Assembly (NCBI GenBank): GCA_013215385.1 | Contig: JABSOY010000005.1 | Span: 62,001 to 126,000, forward strand | Reading direction: 5' to 3' | DNA: 64,000 nucleotides | Source: Colwellia sp. | GTDB taxonomy: Bacteria; Pseudomonadota; Gammaproteobacteria; Enterobacterales; Alteromonadaceae | In this document: positions 46,527 to 55,799 of the stretch, piece by piece | Layout: each line of letters opens with the position of its first letter | Position numbering within the stretch: position 1 is the stretch's first letter | Translations under genes and position numbers: made by a program | Notes under the pieces: model-generated | Databases searched by the model: none | Seen by the model: the letters and a program-made list of their open reading frames with translations, nothing else | Told to the model about the DNA's origin: nothing

Positions 46527-47201
46527 ATGTCTTCATTTTTAATTGCTCCGTCTATATTATCTGCTGATTTCGCTCGTTTGGGGGATGATGTGGCTAATGT
46601 TCTAGCTGCGGGGGCTGATGTTGTGCACTTTGATGTGATGGATAATCACTTCGTGCCGAATTTAACCTTTGGTCCGATGATTTGCCAGTCTTTACGTGAC
46701 TATGGAATTACTGCACCAATAGATGTGCATTTAATGGTAAAGCAGGTTGATAGTTTAATTCCAGGTTTTGCCAAAGCCGGTGCTGATATCATTACATTTC
46801 ACCCTGAAGCCAGCGACCATATTGATAGAACATTACAATTGATTAAAGACCATGGTTGTAAGGCAGGTTTAGTGTTAAACCCAGCAACTCCCTTACATTT
46901 TTTAGATTTTGTCATGGATAAACTTGACGTGATTTTATTAATGTCAGTAAATCCAGGTTTTGGTGGGCAGTCGTTCATCCCAACGACTCTAGATAAATTA
47001 AAGTTAGTGAAAGAGAGAATTATTGCCAGCGGCCGTGATATCCGTTTACAAGTTGATGGCGGTGTAAAAGCAGACAATATAGCTGAAATTGCTGAAGCTG
47101 GCGCTGATATGTTTGTTGCCGGTTCAGCAATTTTTTCAAAACCAGACTATAAAGCAGCTATTGATGCAATGCGCTGTGAATTAGCAAAAGTTAGTAAGTA
47201 A
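46527..47201 (+). CDS. rpe: Ribulose-phosphate 3-epimerase
   Basis: 224 residues. Interconverts ribulose-5-phosphate and xylulose-5-phosphate in the pentose phosphate pathway; a TIM barrel with a metal site. [15 protein letters not shown] at the N-terminus, [17 protein letters not shown] with the metal-binding histidine and catalytic aspartate, [14 protein letters not shown] and [10 protein letters not shown] are visible. 110 bp before trpS. In E. coli gph lies between rpe and trpS, but here it is absent. Confidence 0.97.
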   Translation: MSSFLIAPSILSADFARLGDDVANVLAAGADVVHFDVMDNHFVPNLTFGPMICQSLRDYGITAPIDVHLMVKQVDSLIPGFAKAGADIITFHPEASDHIDRTLQLIKDHGCKAGLVLNPATPLHFLDFVMDKLDVILLMSVNPGFGGQSFIPTTLDKLKLVKERIIASGRDIRLQVDGGVKADNIAEIAEAGADMFVAGSAIFSKPDYKAAIDAMRCELAKVSK

Positions 47202-47311
47202 GTCTTGTGCATACATAAATAGTGCATAAAAAAATAATCGGCTAAAGCCTCACCTGCAAATTGCTTTTGTGGGTTTTACAAAAATTAGACAATTAAAAAT
47301 AAAGGGACATC

Positions 47312-48316
47312 ATGAGTAAACCTATCGTATTAAGCGGCTGTCAGCCATCAGGTGATTTAACCATTGGTAATTATTTAGGTGCATTAAAACAATGGGTAAG
47401 CATGCAAGATAGCCATGACTGTTATTACATGTTGGTTGACCAACATGCGATTACAGTGCGTCCCAACCCTGAAGCATTAAGAAAAGCGACTTTAGATGGC
47501 TTAGCTCTGTACTTAGCCTGCGGTGTTGACCCTGAGAAAAGTACCATCTTTATTCAATCACACGTGCCGGAACATGCACAGCTCAGTTGGGTGTTAAATT
47601 GTTACACACAAATGGGTGAGTTAAACCGTATGACTCAATATAAAGATAAGTCGCAGAAATCAGAAGCGAATATGAACTCTGGTTTATTTACTTATCCGGT
47701 ACTCATGGCGGCTGATATCTTGTTATACGGCGCTGACCGTGTACCAGTCGGTGATGATCAAAAACAGCATTTAGAATTAGCACGAGATATAGCGACACGC
47801 TTTAATAATCTTCATGGTGATACTTTTACCGTTCCTGACCCATACATACCTGAGTTTGGCGCGCGAGTAATGAGCTTACTTGAGCCGACTAAAAAAATGT
47901 CTAAATCTGATACTAACCCAGGAAATTTTATTGGTTTATTGGAAGAGCCTAAAAAACTGAGTAAGAAAATTAAAAGAGCGATAACTGACTCAGACGAGCA
48001 AGCAAATATCTATTTTGATCTTGAAGAAAAGCCAGGAGTATCAAATTTATTATCTTTACTTTCTTGCTGTACAGGAGAAACAGTAGAACAGCTCGTGCCA
48101 CAATATAAAGACAAGATGTATGGACATTTAAAGGGTGATGTTGCTAATGCAGTGATTGCTTTATTAGAACCTATTCAAGAAAAATATCATCAGATTCGTA
48201 ATGATCAGGCTTATTTAGATTCAGTAATGAAAGCTGGAGCCGAAAAAGCCTCAGCTAGAGCAAGTAAAATATTAGCAAAAGTATATAACGCAGTTGGTTT
48301 TATTCCTCGTCCATAA
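47312..48316 (+). CDS. trpS: Tryptophanyl-tRNA synthetase
   Basis: 334 residues, class I aminoacyl-tRNA synthetase. The HIGH-like motif is seen in [20 protein letters not shown] (TIGN), and KMSKS at about residue 195 in the segment [16 protein letters not shown]. The active-site DQHAITV and [15 protein letters not shown] lie between. Length is standard. A strong terminator follows, convergent with the FHA gene. Confidence 0.98.
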   Translation: MSKPIVLSGCQPSGDLTIGNYLGALKQWVSMQDSHDCYYMLVDQHAITVRPNPEALRKATLDGLALYLACGVDPEKSTIFIQSHVPEHAQLSWVLNCYTQMGELNRMTQYKDKSQKSEANMNSGLFTYPVLMAADILLYGADRVPVGDDQKQHLELARDIATRFNNLHGDTFTVPDPYIPEFGARVMSLLEPTKKMSKSDTNPGNFIGLLEEPKKLSKKIKRAITDSDEQANIYFDLEEKPGVSNLLSLLSCCTGETVEQLVPQYKDKMYGHLKGDVANAVIALLEPIQEKYHQIRNDQAYLDSVMKAGAEKASARASKILAKVYNAVGFIPRP

Positions 48317-48336
48317 TATTGGCGAATAATCCTCAT

Positions 48337-48372
48337 AAAAAAAGCTAACGACATTAATCGTTAGCTTTTTTA
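48337..48372 (+). terminator. trpS terminator
   Basis: AAAAAAGCTAACGA and TCGTTAGCTTTTTT form a 14-bp stem with a 6-base loop, A and T tracts on the two sides. Able to end transcription of both trpS and the convergent FHA gene. Confidence 0.92.
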
Positions 48373-48391
48373 TTTCTAGCAGTCTTACTCT

Positions 48392-49366
48392 CTATTTATC
48401 TTTTTTCGCCGACTCTTGAGCTTCAGTAAATAACGACTTAGCATTTTCAATAAAACCTTGAACATTATTACTGTCAGTAAATAAATAACTCGGGGCCATT
48501 AACGTAGTGTTAAACACGGGACGAACACTAAATTCAGGCTTCTTACTTAATTGAATTAAAAAACTACCGCCAAAAAGTAGTAGGGTTAAACAAGAGGCAA
48601 TAACGGTTCTTCGTTTACTGGTCATATGGAAACCTACATAGCAATTTAACCAAAATAAACAAAAAGCTAAGCTAATGGGTAATAAAGAAACTAATAAGGT
48701 AAACATTGATTGTGATGAAGAATTAAAACTTACTAAGTTTTCAATAAAATCACTCATCCACATTAAATTGAAGAAAACAAAACAAATACCGAGCTGGCCC
48801 CAAAAACGTGCTTCGTGCTTGGTTAAATGGGAGACTAACGCGACTCCGGCAGGCCAAAGTGTAAATAATAAAGTTAGTCCTACCGCAGGTACTAGTATTT
48901 GGGTGAATGAAACCTCAACAGGGTTATGCAAGTTAAATAACCAGCCAGTAATTGTCGCAAAAAGTACAATACTTAGCGTTAAAAATAACGGATGACGAGT
49001 AAGGTTGACAACATTTTCAAAGGGACTAAATCTGATACTTTCAGGAACTGAATGATTAGGAAAAATAATCCTAACAAGACTTTTTCCTAAAGCAAAAACT
49101 TGCCCTGAATAGACAATGTTTTGATTAACAGCTGACTTAGTCTTTGAAAAGTCATCTTCAAAAAAACTGCCATTCACTGTGTCTTTATCATTGAGAATCC
49201 ATTCTTCGCCATTATAATTTAAGCTAAGGTGTTGAGCACAAATATGTGGATCAGCCATAATAATATCGTTATCGTATCCACGGCCAATATTGACATGATC
49301 TTTTGAAAACTTATGACGTGCGATAAGTTTATGAGAGCGCGTTATTTCTTCAATAATTATTTCCAT
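48392..49366 (-). CDS. FHA-domain inner-membrane protein
   Basis: 324 residues. The N-terminal 100 residues form a forkhead-associated domain that binds phosphothreonine: VNIGRGYDNDIIM, then the SxxH-like DPHICAQHLSL segment and TVNGSF. After a linker come about five transmembrane helices (roughly 125-143, 152-172, 187-207, 217-237 and 248-266), then a soluble C-terminal tail. The pairing of an FHA domain with such a bundle suggests a phospho-dependent membrane regulator. The gene starts inside the preceding protease gene (10-bp overlap), so the two are coupled. No kinase or phosphatase is nearby. Function unknown. Confidence 0.82.
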   Translation of the reverse strand: MEIIIEEITRSHKLIARHKFSKDHVNIGRGYDNDIIMADPHICAQHLSLNYNGEEWILNDKDTVNGSFFEDDFSKTKSAVNQNIVYSGQVFALGKSLVRIIFPNHSVPESIRFSPFENVVNLTRHPLFLTLSIVLFATITGWLFNLHNPVEVSFTQILVPAVGLTLLFTLWPAGVALVSHLTKHEARFWGQLGICFVFFNLMWMSDFIENLVSFNSSSQSMFTLLVSLLPISLAFCLFWLNCYVGFHMTSKRRTVIASCLTLLLFGGSFLIQLSKKPEFSVRPVFNTTLMAPSYLFTDSNNVQGFIENAKSLFTEAQESAKKDK

Positions 49367-50610
49367 GTAACCGACTCCATAAATTTCTCTGTAAAGCTAA
49401 GTGCACTGCTCTGGGTGATACCTGAAATGGTAAAGTGGCTTAGCAGTGCTTGGTCGCCTTTATCAACAGAAATAGCTATGTATATAACATCAAATAATTT
49501 TGGGAAATCTTTATAGGCTCGGGTACAAAAAGCCGCTTTACTGGTAATCGTTTGATTTGATGATGTGACAATATCGTGCTGACACTGAAATTCCGAGACG
49601 TCATCTTTACCCGCTTTATTACCTGGCATTACTTGGGTTAGTTGGCGTTCAAAAATTTGATAAAACTTAGTATCACTAAGTTCTTTGGCTTGCATGTAAC
49701 GAAACTCCATTTCAACAGAACCGGTAAAAAAACTTGATGAAAGAAAAGTATTTTCATCGAGAGAACAATTCGCTACCACGGCTAACACAATCGCGTCGTT
49801 TTTGTCGGCATTTGACTCCCCCCAACAACGAATAAACGGAATATTAACGGTTGGCACTAATCCTTCACCCAATGGTCGCATTAACCATTCACTGTTGAGT
49901 AAAGTTGAAACTAACTTTTCTTGATTGTTAGCAAGCTGCGCCGCCATTTGCTCTTCTATGCTGTCTGGAGGTGACTTTTTATAGCTTTCATATAAATTAC
50001 GTAATTTATCGTGTGGTACCAAAAAGCCAATTTGGTTTCCTGATGTAGCGACATTTATGCCAACTACTTCTGAATTTTTATTTACTACCGGGCCGCCGCT
50101 CATACCTGAATTAACAGAACCGGTGAAATGGATACGGTCATTAAATGACTCTTTTTTTAGGCCATTATATGTACCAGGCACAACAATCATCCCTAAATCA
50201 TGAGGGTTACCTAACGAATAAAGTTCTTCACCTTTGTGCGGAACCGCGTTAGCTATTTCAAAAAAAGGCATTTCACTATCAACCGTTCTTTTGACAAGCG
50301 CTAAGTCATTTATCACATCAACACTTTGCAACGTAAGTGGTGCTTTGTTTCCTTGATGATCAAAAATTTCTATCGTATATTTATTCGGATGACGGGCAAA
50401 ACCAGAAATAACGTGATAATTCGTGGCAATTAAACCATCGCTACTAATTTGGAAACCTGAACCTATCGATGATTTTTCACCACTTGCTGTATCGATGAGT
50501 CGTATTTGATAAAGTGACGGTGCAAGTTTCTTGAATATTTCTTCTGCTTGTTCTGCGGCATAACTTATTGTGCTAACACACAATAAAATTAAGGTGATCA
50601 AACCTTTCAT
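49357..50610 (-). CDS. Secreted trypsin-like serine protease
   Basis: 417 residues with a signal peptide (about 1-18, SYA-AE). The protease domain (about 30-215) has the S1-type triad: histidine in GLIATNYHVISGF, aspartate in DVINDLALVKR and serine in GSVNSGMSGGPVV. It lacks a PDZ domain, unlike DegP; instead about 200 further residues follow, of unknown fold, with several cysteines (for example in RCWGES, ANCSLDE, FQCQHD and FCTRAYK) that could form disulfides. It overlaps the FHA-membrane gene. The pair may work together in envelope control; the target is unknown. Confidence 0.85.
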   Translation of the reverse strand: MKGLITLILLCVSTISYAAEQAEEIFKKLAPSLYQIRLIDTASGEKSSIGSGFQISSDGLIATNYHVISGFARHPNKYTIEIFDHQGNKAPLTLQSVDVINDLALVKRTVDSEMPFFEIANAVPHKGEELYSLGNPHDLGMIVVPGTYNGLKKESFNDRIHFTGSVNSGMSGGPVVNKNSEVVGINVATSGNQIGFLVPHDKLRNLYESYKKSPPDSIEEQMAAQLANNQEKLVSTLLNSEWLMRPLGEGLVPTVNIPFIRCWGESNADKNDAIVLAVVANCSLDENTFLSSSFFTGSVEMEFRYMQAKELSDTKFYQIFERQLTQVMPGNKAGKDDVSEFQCQHDIVTSSNQTITSKAAFCTRAYKDFPKLFDVIYIAISVDKGDQALLSHFTISGITQSSALSFTEKFMESVTWK

Positions 50611-51214
50611 TTACATTCCTTATTTCTAGTCTTACCTCATTGTGCCACTGTTAGCGGAATTGTCATCAATTATCCCAAAATAAAACAAAATCGCTGTTGA
50701 TTGGTAATCTATTGGCTGGTTTGTCGGGAATTAACAGGGTGATTCGTTTGAAAGCACCAGTATAATGACTAAAACGTTTATCAATCTTTCTTTTAATGAC
50801 ATCTACTTAACGTTAATTTATACCGATTATCGCCATTAAATGTGCAATCAAGAGCAAGTGCTTGGCCAGCGTTTACCTATAACGTATAATTGTCGTTTCG
50901 ATATTTCCTATAATCATAAGCTCATTTAAAATAGCTTAGTGCTTTGTTTTGCTGTTGCTGTAAAACGATAACGAGTCTCTTCGTTCATTGATGCCATAAT
51001 AGAACACCGTTGGATCTCGCCTTTACTTTCACCGTATGCTTAGGTCTAGAAGTACTACACATCGATTATCCCTTTTATTTACCTACTTAAATAGGGTAGT
51101 TTTCAGGTAATAAAACTTCAATAAAAACGATAAAATGCAAATGAATTTTAGCTGACATTGATTAATTCCCCCGTTATGTTCCCTTGCTGAAAAGAGAGTA
51201 TTACAGTAGAATTA
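50611..51214. other. 604-bp gap with a possible gene remnant
   Basis: No complete gene is visible. On the minus strand at about 50926-51040 an uninterrupted run reads AYGESKGEIQRCSIMASMNE and then ETRYRFTATAKQSTKLF-stop, which looks like the C-terminal end of a protein, but its upstream part is absent and no family can be named. Elsewhere the region is AT-rich with short unrelated frames. The candidate Fur box and promoter of feoA follow. Confidence 0.35.
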
Positions 51215-51216
51215 AA

Positions 51217-51231
51217 TGATAATGATTTTTA
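51217..51231 (+). promoter_or_regulatory. Candidate Fur box before feoA
   Basis: TGATAATGATTTTTA matches the 7-1-7 consensus TGATAATnATTATCA at 12 of 14 defined positions. It ends 15 bp before the feoA start codon, so iron-replete repression of feoAB is likely. Confidence 0.7.
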
Positions 51232-51246
51232 TTTGAGTGGCAATAC

Positions 51247-51471
51247 ATGACCCTTTCACAATTAACGCGTAATCAACGAGCGGTTATTCGTACGTTACCC
51301 GACGATTTCGATTTAACGTCGAAATTAATCGAGCAAGGATTTGCGTTGAGAACTGAAATATCATTAGCTCATAAAGCTCCTTTCAATGGGCCTCTTGCCT
51401 TTCATCTTCATGGTACTAAACTTTGCTTATCGCCTAGCATTGCTCAACAAATAGGTATAGAAATCGTATAA
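51247..51471 (+). CDS. feoA: FeoA, ferrous iron transport accessory protein
   Basis: 74 residues, an SH3-like small cytoplasmic protein that supports FeoB. Begins MTLSQLTRNQRAVIRTLPDD, and the LIEQGFALRTEISLAHKAPF segment with the later AQQIGIEIV match the family core. Its stop TAA overlaps the feoB start (TAATG), so the two are translationally coupled. Preceded by a candidate Fur box. GAGTGG lies seven bases upstream of the start. Confidence 0.93.
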   Translation: MTLSQLTRNQRAVIRTLPDDFDLTSKLIEQGFALRTEISLAHKAPFNGPLAFHLHGTKLCLSPSIAQQIGIEIV

Positions 51472-53684
51472 TGTCCCACGCATCTCATTTTGCTTTAGTT
51501 GGCTTTGCCAACTCAGGAAAAAGCACCTTTTTTAATGCCTTAACCGGCGCAAAACAACAAACGGGTAACTGGACAGGTGTTACCGTTGCTATGAAGCAGC
51601 AACCGTTTTCATTTAATAATCAAAGCGTATTATTGTCAGACTTACCAGGTGTGAGCTCTCTCGCAAGTCGTGCTCAGCAGGGCAAAGATTTATCGATCAC
51701 GCAAAACTTTCTCAAAAATGAAAACATTGATTGTTTAATTAATGTTGTCGATGCAACGCAATTAAAACGACAACTTTACTTAACGACGCAATTACTTGAA
51801 CTGGGCTTGCCCGTATTAGTTGTTATTAACAAAGCTGATAGAAAAGAAGCCCAAAATGTTGATACTGACATTTTAGAGAAAGAATTAGGTTGTAAGGTTA
51901 TTATCGCTAATAGTTTAGCAAAAGATACCTTACAAAAAGTTGAGCAAGCGTTAACGCTGTTACCAAAATCGAGTCAACGCCCAGAAAAATTAGACCTCCC
52001 AGCAAGTGTTATTACCAAGTTAGAGCAAACAGACTCAAGTGATACCTTATTTGAGCTTGAATCAGGTGCTTGTAGTGAAAGTGGTTGTAAACAAAATGAC
52101 ACTGATGCCATTGGCATTATGCAAGCTCGATATGAATTTATTCAACAATTACTAGCAAGCGCTCAAGCTAAGTTTTCAGAAAAAAGTCAACAGCCAGCGT
52201 TAAGTTTAAGTGACCGACTTGACCTAGTTATTCTTCACCCTTGGTTAGGTGTGCCGGTATTTTTAGGCATGATGTATTTATTGTTTATGTTTGCGATTAA
52301 TGTCGGTAGTGCGTTTATCGACTTTTTTGATATCCTAGCGGGCGCCATTTTTGTTGATTACCCACAACAATTTTTAACAAATTTTGGCTTGCCGCAATGG
52401 TTACTTACTTTAACTGAAGGTGCGGGATTAGGCATTCAAACCGTCGCTACTTTTATTCCTGTTATAGCCTGTTTGTTTATTGGTTTATCAATACTTGAAA
52501 GCAGTGGTTATTTAGCCAGAGCAGCCTTTGTTGTTGACAGTGCAATGCAAAGAATTGGTTTGCCTGGTAAAGCTTTTGTCCCTTTAATTGTTGGTTTTGG
52601 TTGTACAGTTCCTGCGGTAATGTCGGCGAGAATTCTTGATAGTGAACGTGAACGTATTACTACTATTATGATGTCACCGTTTATGTCATGTGGCGCACGT
52701 TTACCCGTTTACGCATTATTTGCTGCTGCGTTCTTTCCTGACTCAGGTCAGAACTTAGTTTTTTTATTATATTTAATCGGTATTGCCGCCGCATTATTTA
52801 CTGGGTTTTTATTAAAACATACCGTATTGATGGGAAAAAATTCTGTCAATATTATGGAATTACCGCTTTATGAAATACCGAAACTTTCTTATTTAGTACA
52901 TCGTGTTTGGCAACGTACTCGTTCATTTATTGTCGGGGCGGGTAAAACGATAGTTTTAGTGGTTTGTGTGCTTAACTTCTTTAATTCGTTGGGGACTGAT
53001 GGCGAATTTGGCCATCACGACACTCAAGACTCATTATTAAGCAAAAGTGCACAAGTTGTTACGCCACTACTTGCACCTATGGGAATTAAAGAAGATAACT
53101 GGCAAGCGAGTGTCGGTATAATTACGGGGCTGTTTGCGAAGGAAGCGTTAGTGGCCACTTTTAATAGTTTATACACAGATGTAAACGCTGAAGATGAAGC
53201 ATTGAAACCTATGGCCGAGCTGTGGACAGATGCAACTGACTCAATCAAAGAAAACCTGCTAGGTATCAAAGCGGATGATCCGCTAGGTACTGATATTGGC
53301 GATGTTTCTAACTTGCATATCGCAGCAGAACAGCAGGGAGTCAATGAAGGAACCTTTACCGTAATGCAAGCAGCTTTTGCCGGTAAAATTGGCGCGTTTA
53401 GTTACTTATTATTTATTTTACTTTATACGCCATGTGCCGCGGCTATGGGCGCCATAAAAAGTGAAGTAGGATCGCGTTGGGCTGGTTTTGCTGCATTGTG
53501 GAGCTTTTCGCTGGCATATTTAGCCGCTACTTTCTCATTTCAGATTGCAATGCTAACAACTTCTCCTGTTTCTTCAGGAATACATTTGCTGGTGGTGATT
53601 AGTGCTTTCATTGCTATTTATCTTTGGCTTAAGCGTTTTGGAAAAAGTATTCTTACCATTCCTATGCAAGTAACATATCGCTAA
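51471..53684 (+). CDS. feoB: FeoB, ferrous iron transporter
   Basis: 737 residues. An N-terminal GTPase domain (about 1-170) is followed by a helical region and a polytopic membrane core (about 250-730). G1 reads GFANSGKSTF, where most FeoB have GNPNSGKT; G3 is SDLPGVSSL and G4 VINKADR. Two gate-type segments are GCTVPAVMSAR and FMSCGARLPVYALF, and GLFAKEALVATFNSLY marks the C-terminal half. A cysteine-containing insert ACSESGCKQND sits near residue 200. No feoC follows. The overlap with feoA and the Fur box support a role in Fe2+ uptake. Confidence 0.95.
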   Translation: MSHASHFALVGFANSGKSTFFNALTGAKQQTGNWTGVTVAMKQQPFSFNNQSVLLSDLPGVSSLASRAQQGKDLSITQNFLKNENIDCLINVVDATQLKRQLYLTTQLLELGLPVLVVINKADRKEAQNVDTDILEKELGCKVIIANSLAKDTLQKVEQALTLLPKSSQRPEKLDLPASVITKLEQTDSSDTLFELESGACSESGCKQNDTDAIGIMQARYEFIQQLLASAQAKFSEKSQQPALSLSDRLDLVILHPWLGVPVFLGMMYLLFMFAINVGSAFIDFFDILAGAIFVDYPQQFLTNFGLPQWLLTLTEGAGLGIQTVATFIPVIACLFIGLSILESSGYLARAAFVVDSAMQRIGLPGKAFVPLIVGFGCTVPAVMSARILDSERERITTIMMSPFMSCGARLPVYALFAAAFFPDSGQNLVFLLYLIGIAAALFTGFLLKHTVLMGKNSVNIMELPLYEIPKLSYLVHRVWQRTRSFIVGAGKTIVLVVCVLNFFNSLGTDGEFGHHDTQDSLLSKSAQVVTPLLAPMGIKEDNWQASVGIITGLFAKEALVATFNSLYTDVNAEDEALKPMAELWTDATDSIKENLLGIKADDPLGTDIGDVSNLHIAAEQQGVNEGTFTVMQAAFAGKIGAFSYLLFILLYTPCAAAMGAIKSEVGSRWAGFAALWSFSLAYLAATFSFQIAMLTTSPVSSGIHLLVVISAFIAIYLWLKRFGKSILTIPMQVTYR

Positions 53685-53696
53685 AGGATATAAATA

Positions 53697-53735
53697 AAAT
53701 CCGAAAGTGTATGGTTTTTTTACATTTCGGATTTT
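53697..53735 (+). terminator. feoAB terminator
   Basis: AAAATCCGAAAGTGTA pairs with TACATTTCGGATTTT (one bulged G) around a 7-base loop with a run of T. 13 bp past feoB. Confidence 0.8.
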
Positions 53736-53846
53736 ATGTTACTACCGCAAGTTTAAAAAATGATATTAATCAATTGGTTGTATTGTTGGTTCGATTTTTG
53801 CTACTGGTTGATGAGTTGATTGATAATTTTTTGGAAGTCGTAGTAA

Positions 53847-54506
53847 ATGTATAAAATCGTTGTATTAGTTCTCGCTTTTTTGGTGTCAAACACTTCTCAA
53901 GCAAATTTTATTTCAGTAATAGACTTTACAGGTAATAATGAAGGTGTTGAACAAAGCTTCGACTTTGCTATTGACGGCGTATCGGTCAATGTTTCAGCGT
54001 GGAATGTTAATGTTAATGACAATCAAGAATTTGAGAATAGTTGGCACCAAGTTGACAGTAATTATGGTGTCTACAAAGGCAGGACGGGTTTAGGTGTTAA
54101 GTCAAACGAGAAAGACGGTGTTGATTTAGATGGTGGTTTGAAAGAGAGTTTTAGCAGGGACCCAGATGAAGGTTTATTATTTGAGTTTTCAGAATTAGTT
54201 AACTTCTATGGTTTCTTTGCATCTGAGTTAGGCTCTGATGATGATATTAACCTTTCACTTGTTGAATTTATTTCTCCGGGTGTTATTAAAACAACGGATA
54301 TCTTTGTTGATATTGGTAGCAGTGAAAATGAAGATTTATTTGGTATCTTTCCTGGTGTTCAAGGTTTAGCATTTATGGTTTGGGTTGATGGAAAAACAGA
54401 TGATGTTCGTATTGACGATATTGGTTTTACGCGTGTTCCTGAGCCAAGTACGTTATGGTTATTTGCACTAGCTATTATCAGTATCACAGTAAGAAAAAAA
54501 GCGTAA
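53847..54506 (+). CDS. PEP-CTERM-sorted exported protein
   Basis: 219 residues with a signal peptide (about 1-20, SQA-NF). The C-terminus reads VPEPSTLWLFALAIISITVR then KKA: a PEP motif, one membrane helix and a short basic tail, the PEP-CTERM sorting signal. The body is rich in D, G and V, without recognised domains. In such bacteria an exosortase (EpsH/XrtA) removes the tail and the protein is linked to exopolysaccharide or surface; no exosortase gene is in the window. A single gene with its own terminator. Confidence 0.85.
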   Translation: MYKIVVLVLAFLVSNTSQANFISVIDFTGNNEGVEQSFDFAIDGVSVNVSAWNVNVNDNQEFENSWHQVDSNYGVYKGRTGLGVKSNEKDGVDLDGGLKESFSRDPDEGLLFEFSELVNFYGFFASELGSDDDINLSLVEFISPGVIKTTDIFVDIGSSENEDLFGIFPGVQGLAFMVWVDGKTDDVRIDDIGFTRVPEPSTLWLFALAIISITVRKKA

Positions 54507-54525
54507 AGAAGCACTTTAATTGATT

Positions 54526-54557
54526 TTAAAAAGAGAAGCCTTGCTTCTCTTTTTTTA
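54526..54557 (+). terminator. Terminator after the PEP-CTERM gene
   Basis: AAAAGAGAAGC and GCTTCTCTTTT form an 11-bp stem with a 3-base loop, followed by Ts. 20 bp past the stop. Confidence 0.9.
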
Positions 54558-54622
54558 TCGATAATTTTCAGGAATACGATATAGTTAAGTAAGTCTCATC
54601 ATGAGTTTTAGAGCAAGAACCA

Positions 54623-55018
54623 ATGAACCAATTACAAACAGAGCAGTATTTACTTTTAAAACCTGAAACGTCAATGTATTACCCGTTTGGTGATGATGTA
54701 AAAGTGTTTCGAGTAAAAAATAAAATGTTCGCGACCATTTCTCATGGCTCTAAAGCTAAAAGTGCAAAAGTTGATGACGCTGCAAAAACACATTTTTGGA
54801 TGAATTTAAAATGTGAGCCTGATGAAGCACAGATGCTTCGCGATATTTTTCCATCAATCATTCCTGGTTATCATATGAATAAAGCTAACTGGAATTCCAT
54901 AATTTTAGACGGCTCAATTCCGCAAGGAGAAATAGAACGCATGATGGATAATTCGTTTATGTTAATAGTGAATAAAATGACCAAGAAAAATCAGCAATCA
55001 ATCTTGGTACATTTATAG
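54623..55018 (+). CDS. MmcQ/YjbR-family protein
   Basis: 131 residues of the MmcQ/YjbR family, a small winged double-barrel fold (CyaY-like DNA-binding protein). Family features are LLLKPETSMYYPFGDDVKVF, the MFATISHG strand, FWMNLKCEPDEAQMLRDIFP and PGYHMNKANWNSIILDGSIP. Biochemical function is unsettled. Single gene, cytoplasmic. Convergent with the 55029-55559 gene, 10 bp away. Confidence 0.88.
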   Translation: MNQLQTEQYLLLKPETSMYYPFGDDVKVFRVKNKMFATISHGSKAKSAKVDDAAKTHFWMNLKCEPDEAQMLRDIFPSIIPGYHMNKANWNSIILDGSIPQGEIERMMDNSFMLIVNKMTKKNQQSILVHL

Positions 55019-55028
55019 TTAGTGATAA

Positions 55029-55559
55029 TTAATAGTTTTTTGATCTATTTTTTATAATCCGACAAGTTAACTTATCCCACGCCACACTCTTATAACCATC
55101 AACCATGTTATGGTCTATCTCAGCCCATAATAGCATCAACTTTTCATCCAATTTGAATGTTGAAATATAGTCTTTTTTTACCACGATAAATTGATTTTTA
55201 TAAGGAAGTAGCCATTTTCCGCCTGCTTGCCCTGATAAGGTGTTTTTCGCTTGTTGATAATTTGCAAACCACTCATTGATAAAGCCGTCAGCACCTTTTG
55301 GGTAGAATAAAGTTCCCATATCCAGTGCATCAATGTTTTTTTTACTACCAGATAAAACGTCTAGAGCATGATGCCAATCAGTAAAACCTAGTTGTTGAGA
55401 TACGATAGTTAAGCAGTGCTTTAGCTTTATTTCATCATCTAATGATAAGCCTAACCTTTTTAAAGGTAGCTCCATTGTTAGCAATAAGTCGTTATCCAAT
55501 CTGCTTGCTTTTAATAACTTTTTAGCCTGTATTTTAACTTCATTTAATGCGATTTCCAT
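55029..55559 (-). CDS. Hypothetical protein with an LGFxDWHHAL motif
   Basis: 176 residues, no signal or membrane segment, mostly helical N-terminus. The segment LKHCLTIVSQQLGFTDWHHAL (split here: CLTIVSQQLGF, TDWHHAL) resembles the helical domain seen before glyoxalase-like domains in some conjugative-element proteins (lGyrdWntl). The C-terminal half, GGKWLLPYKNQFIVVKKDYI, has a beta-strand pattern. No function can be assigned. It follows a possible 76-residue gene by 9 bp, so the two may be co-transcribed. Convergent with the YjbR gene. Confidence 0.72.
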   Translation of the reverse strand: MEIALNEVKIQAKKLLKASRLDNDLLLTMELPLKRLGLSLDDEIKLKHCLTIVSQQLGFTDWHHALDVLSGSKKNIDALDMGTLFYPKGADGFINEWFANYQQAKNTLSGQAGGKWLLPYKNQFIVVKKDYISTFKLDEKLMLLWAEIDHNMVDGYKSVAWDKLTCRIIKNRSKNY

Positions 55560-55568
55560 GATGTCATC

Positions 55569-55799
55569 CTATTTTAATTGAATTTTTACATGGAAAGAAA
55601 GGCTACCACCTAATGAAAAGTCACCGCTAGCGATAAAAGTTGATGATGGCAATAGACTGTCTTTACTAAAGGCAGAAAAACAAATTAATAATAGCGTTAT
55701 TTGACAAAACCGAAGTTGGTTTAATTTATTAATAGATAAAATAAGTTGGTTATTAGTATTGAGTTCAGAGCTGGTTTGAGCATTTTTTTGTGAAGTCAC
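55569..55799 (-). CDS. Possible small membrane-associated protein
   Basis: 76 residues from a GTG start with GAGG about nine bases upstream. A central hydrophobic segment (about 30-46, LRFCQITLLLICFSAFS) could be a membrane helix or a late signal anchor, followed by a short serine/glycine-rich tail. No family is recognised. The 9-bp gap to the following gene on the same strand supports a real gene; the weak start and short length do not. An opposite-strand frame of 32 codons (55822-55920) begins just upstream. Confidence 0.4.
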   Translation of the reverse strand: MTSQKNAQTSSELNTNNQLILSINKLNQLRFCQITLLLICFSAFSKDSLLPSSTFIASGDFSLGGSLSFHVKIQLK

